From: Neorhizobium lilium
GTDB taxonomy: Bacteria; Pseudomonadota; Alphaproteobacteria; Rhizobiales; Rhizobiaceae
Assembly (NCBI RefSeq): GCF_004053875.1
Contig: NZ_SBIP01000001.1
Location: 868,001 to 932,000 of the forward strand
Length of the DNA stretch: 64,000 nt
Direction: 5' to 3'
Below, one piece after another: positions 61,897 to 64,000 of the stretch. The notes under the pieces were generated by a model. It saw nothing but the letters and a program-made list of their open reading frames with translations. It was not told where the DNA came from and ran no database searches. Position numbers and translations under genes: made by a program. Positions within the stretch are counted from its first letter, which is position 1; each line of letters opens with the position of its first letter.

Positions 61897-62011
61897 GTCC
61901 CTGTCTCCTGTTTTTAGCCTCAGTTTAACAAACGCCCCAAACACTCCGGTGGTTTCGCGGTCCTTATGTTCAAACAGCACGAATGTTGGCTTATTCTGCG
62001 AAGACTGTTAT

Positions 62012-62026
62012 GTTCCCTTTTTGTTT
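62012..62026 (+). promoter_or_regulatory. Near-consensus alphaproteobacterial LexA box before dinB
   Basis: GTTC (62012-62015), a seven-base spacer and GTTT (62023-62026) match the alphaproteobacterial SOS box GTTC-N7-GTTC with one difference. It ends 23 bases before the dinB start, so LexA binding could repress dinB. Confidence 0.5.
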
Positions 62027-62049
62027 CCATAACCGGCAGTGATTGACCC

Positions 62050-63147
62050 ATGAGTGCGATGATGCAGCCCACCGTCCGAAAAATTATCCACGTCGACATG
62101 GATGCTTTTTACGCGTCGGTCGAACAGCGGGATAACCCCGATTTGCGTGGGAAACCGCTTGCAGTCGGTGGGTCGGCTGCTCGTGGCGTGGTGGCTGCAG
62201 CCAGTTATGAGGCGAGGGGCTTCGGCGTCCATTCGGCAATGCCGTCGATCACTGCCAAGCGCAAATGCCCGGACCTGATTTTCGTGCCCCCACGCTTTGA
62301 CGTCTACAAAGCCGTCTCCCAACAGATCTGCGAGATTTTTGCAGAATACACCTCGTTGATCGAGCCACTGTCGCTTGACGAGGCCTATCTCGACGTGACT
62401 GAAAACCTGAAAGGCATGGAAATTGCCACCGAGATTGCGCTGGAGATCCGCGCAAAGATCAAGCAGGCGACCGGATTGAATGCGTCTGCCGGGATTTCCT
62501 ACAACAAGTTCCTCGCCAAGATGGCGAGCGATCTCAACAAGCCCAACGGCCAGGCGGTGATTACCCCGAAGAACGGACCGGGCTTTGTGGAGTCCTTGGC
62601 CGTCAAGAAATTTCATGGGGTAGGTCCGGCGACAACCGAGCGTATGAGGAAATACGGGATCGAAACCGGCGCCGATCTCAAGTCGAAGTCGCTTGCCTTC
62701 CTTACCGAGCATTTCGGCAAGTCGGGGCCTTATTTTTACGGCATTGCTCACGGGGTCGATCAACGTCAGGTTCGCCCGGACCGGATCCGGAAATCCGTAG
62801 GTGCCGAGGACACGTTCGTTCAAGACATCGACAACCTCGATCTGGCCAAGGCCGAGTTAGCGCCACTTGCAGAAAAGGTCTGGCGCTACTGCGATGCGAA
62901 CCGTATCGGAGGCAAGACCGTGACCGTGAAGATCAAATATTCCGATTTCACCCAGGCGACGCGAAGCCGGTCGGTCGCGTTGCCGTTTGCAGGGATGCAC
63001 GAGCTTCTCGAAGTCGCGTGTGGTCTGTTGACCACTGTTTTCCCTTTCAAGCGATCGGTTCGATTGCTTGGAGTCACTCTTTCCTCGCTCACCAACAACC
63101 AAATCGCCGTGGCCGATAGATCACCGCAGCTCGATCTCGATTTCTGA
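62050..63147 (+). CDS. dinB: DNA polymerase IV, 365 aa
   Basis: Y-family polymerase motifs are complete: IIHVDMDAFYASVEQRDN, the SLDEAYLDVTEN active-site loop, the KFLAKMASDLNKPNGQAV thumb and the VKKFHGVGPATTERMRKYG helix-hairpin-helix, with a little-finger domain and a LDLDF end, probably a beta-clamp binding tail. It carries out error-prone translesion synthesis. The LexA-like box suggests SOS control. Plasmid-borne extra dinB genes are common in rhizobia. The ribosome site is weak. Confidence 0.9.
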   Translation: MSAMMQPTVRKIIHVDMDAFYASVEQRDNPDLRGKPLAVGGSAARGVVAAASYEARGFGVHSAMPSITAKRKCPDLIFVPPRFDVYKAVSQQICEIFAEYTSLIEPLSLDEAYLDVTENLKGMEIATEIALEIRAKIKQATGLNASAGISYNKFLAKMASDLNKPNGQAVITPKNGPGFVESLAVKKFHGVGPATTERMRKYGIETGADLKSKSLAFLTEHFGKSGPYFYGIAHGVDQRQVRPDRIRKSVGAEDTFVQDIDNLDLAKAELAPLAEKVWRYCDANRIGGKTVTVKIKYSDFTQATRSRSVALPFAGMHELLEVACGLLTTVFPFKRSVRLLGVTLSSLTNNQIAVADRSPQLDLDF

Positions 63148-63171
63148 GCAGTTCCGGAGTTTGAAAGGCAG

Positions 63172-63936
63172 GTCAGCATCGCTGAATTTTCCAACGCAAG
63201 GGTTCGCGTCATCGATCTGGAGACCGGCGGTAATGGACCGAACGACGTCTGCGAGATCGGATGGCAGGACGTCGTCACCGATGAGGACGGCAGATGGCAG
63301 ATCACGGATGAGCGCGGCGCGTTGTTCGTCAATCCGGGGCGACCGATCTCGCCGGACACAATGGCGGTGCATCATATCCTTGACGCAAATGTGGCTGACG
63401 CACCCTACTGGAAACAGGTTGCCGCCGGCATCCTTCGCCCGGCAGGGCGGATCGATGCGTTGGCGGCCCACCGAGCATCCTTCGAGCAGCGGTACTGCAC
63501 CCCGCGTTTCACCGGAGGCACGCCATGGATTTGCACCTGGAAATGTGCGCTGCTTGCATGGCCGGAACTTCCGCGCTTCTCCAACCAGATGCTTCGATAC
63601 CAGCGGATGCCCGAAGGTCTGGATCATGAGACTGGATTGCCCGCTCACCGCGCAATGCCTGACGCTTATGTCACAGCCCATCATCTGCGCGATCTCCTCA
63701 ACGAACGATCGCTTGAGACCCTTTTGGCGTGGAGCAGTGAGCCTGGCCTTCTGCCCCGCGTGCCATCTGGTCCGGATCGCGGCAAGGGTTGGGATCGCCT
63801 CAGTGATACGACGCTGCAAGAATTCATTCATGATCGGGATGTCGACATCCGGTTTAGCGCACAAACCGAGCTGACGCGGCGTGGAGACCGTGAACAGCCC
63901 CAGGTCGGCGAACCCGCACAACGGACATTTTTGTGA
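63172..63936 (+). CDS. DnaQ-type 3'-5' exonuclease, about 254 aa, start codon uncertain
   Basis: The DEDD exonuclease start is clear: RVRVIDLETGGNGPNDVCEI with the DxE motif, then MAVHHILDANVADAPYW and AAHRASFEQRYC. A Cys-Ala rich stretch with HRAMPDAYVTAHHLRDLL carries the last catalytic Asp. The frame is continuous with the dinB stop, but no ATG, GTG or TTG lies between that stop and the DxE motif. GTC at 63172 may be a mutated GTG. The first ordinary start, a TTG at 63322, would lose the active site. It probably acts in repair or proofreading. Confidence 0.7.
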   Translation, partial: VSIAEFSNARVRVIDLETGGNGPNDVCEIGWQDVVTDEDGRWQITDERGALFVNPGRPISPDTMAVHHILDANVADAPYWKQVAAGILRPAGRIDALAAHRASFEQRYCTPRFTGGTPWICTWKCALLAWPELPRFSNQMLRYQRMPEGLDHETGLPAHRAMPDAYVTAHHLRDLLNERSLETLLAWSSEPGLLPRVPSGPDRGKGWDRLSDTTLQEFIHDRDVDIRFSAQTELTRRGDREQPQVGEPAQRTFL

Positions 63937-64000
63937 TGTGACACGCTCAGACACGGCCACATATTTCCACGAGCGGCCGCGGCGGGCGAGCCATTGAGCG

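Noticed and set aside
1-64000. CRISPR array, tRNA or rRNA genes, complete transposase genes, repABC replication genes
   Set aside because: None was found on reading; no regular short repeats with spacers, no rRNA-like sequence and no transposase motif.

Overview
The window looks like part of a large plasmid or chromid from the Rhizobiaceae (Rhizobium, Agrobacterium, Sinorhizobium or a close relative). The reasons are high GC, rhizobial plasmid families (ParB-like protein, a methylase/helicase of about 1,700 residues, DUF1419, DUF3991/toprim, SyrB-like proteins) and a type VI secretion system (T6SS) laid out like the imp/hcp operons of Agrobacterium. No tRNA, rRNA, CRISPR array, complete insertion sequence or repABC origin was seen.

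Layout. 0-13 kb: plasmid maintenance genes, mostly on the minus strand (DUF7007 gene with a frameshift, ParB-like protein, methylase/helicase, DUF1419, frameshifted DUF3991/toprim gene), plus a plus-strand AlbA_2 ATP-binding regulator. 13-15 kb: a type IV toxin-antitoxin pair (abiEi/abiEii) behind a large inverted repeat, ended by a hairpin. 15-24 kb: accessory genes containing a duplicated module (conserved leader, cold-shock gene, TPR gene, XRE regulator), two SyrB-like genes (one frameshifted), a GNAT acetyltransferase and a truncated sensor-kinase N-terminus. 23.7-28.3 kb: a compact operon of a wHTH/TPR regulator, a 72-residue cysteine-free small protein, a YcaO enzyme and TfuA. It reads as an uncharacterised peptide-modification (probably thioamidation) system and is the best candidate here for something new.

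28.7-59 kb: a complete T6SS. The divergent left operon (minus strand) is clpV, hcp, an unknown 197-residue protein, vgrG, a DUF2169 adaptor, a DUF4150 (PAAR-like)/Ntox15 DNase effector of the Tde type, its Tdi-type immunity protein, then a decaying array of small paralogous proteins. The right operon (plus strand) is tssA, B, C, a second tssC-like gene, impE/tagJ, tssE, F, G, fha, tssK, L, M, a tagF-pppA fusion and ppkA, mostly with overlapping stop and start codons. 59-64 kb: a Wza-like export lipoprotein, a broken ligD, a small conserved protein, dinB behind a near-consensus alphaproteobacterial LexA box, and a DnaQ-type exonuclease lacking an ordinary start codon.

Single-base frameshifts are numerous in the first 30 kb (DUF7007, toprim, SyrB-like, the second TPR gene twice, a MEWEI-type gene twice) and reappear in ligD. 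None was noticed in about 30 kb of T6SS genes. That contrast suggests real decay of accessory genes, although several sit in short homopolymers and sequencing error cannot be excluded without reads. Family names come from motif recognition and recall; no database search was run.
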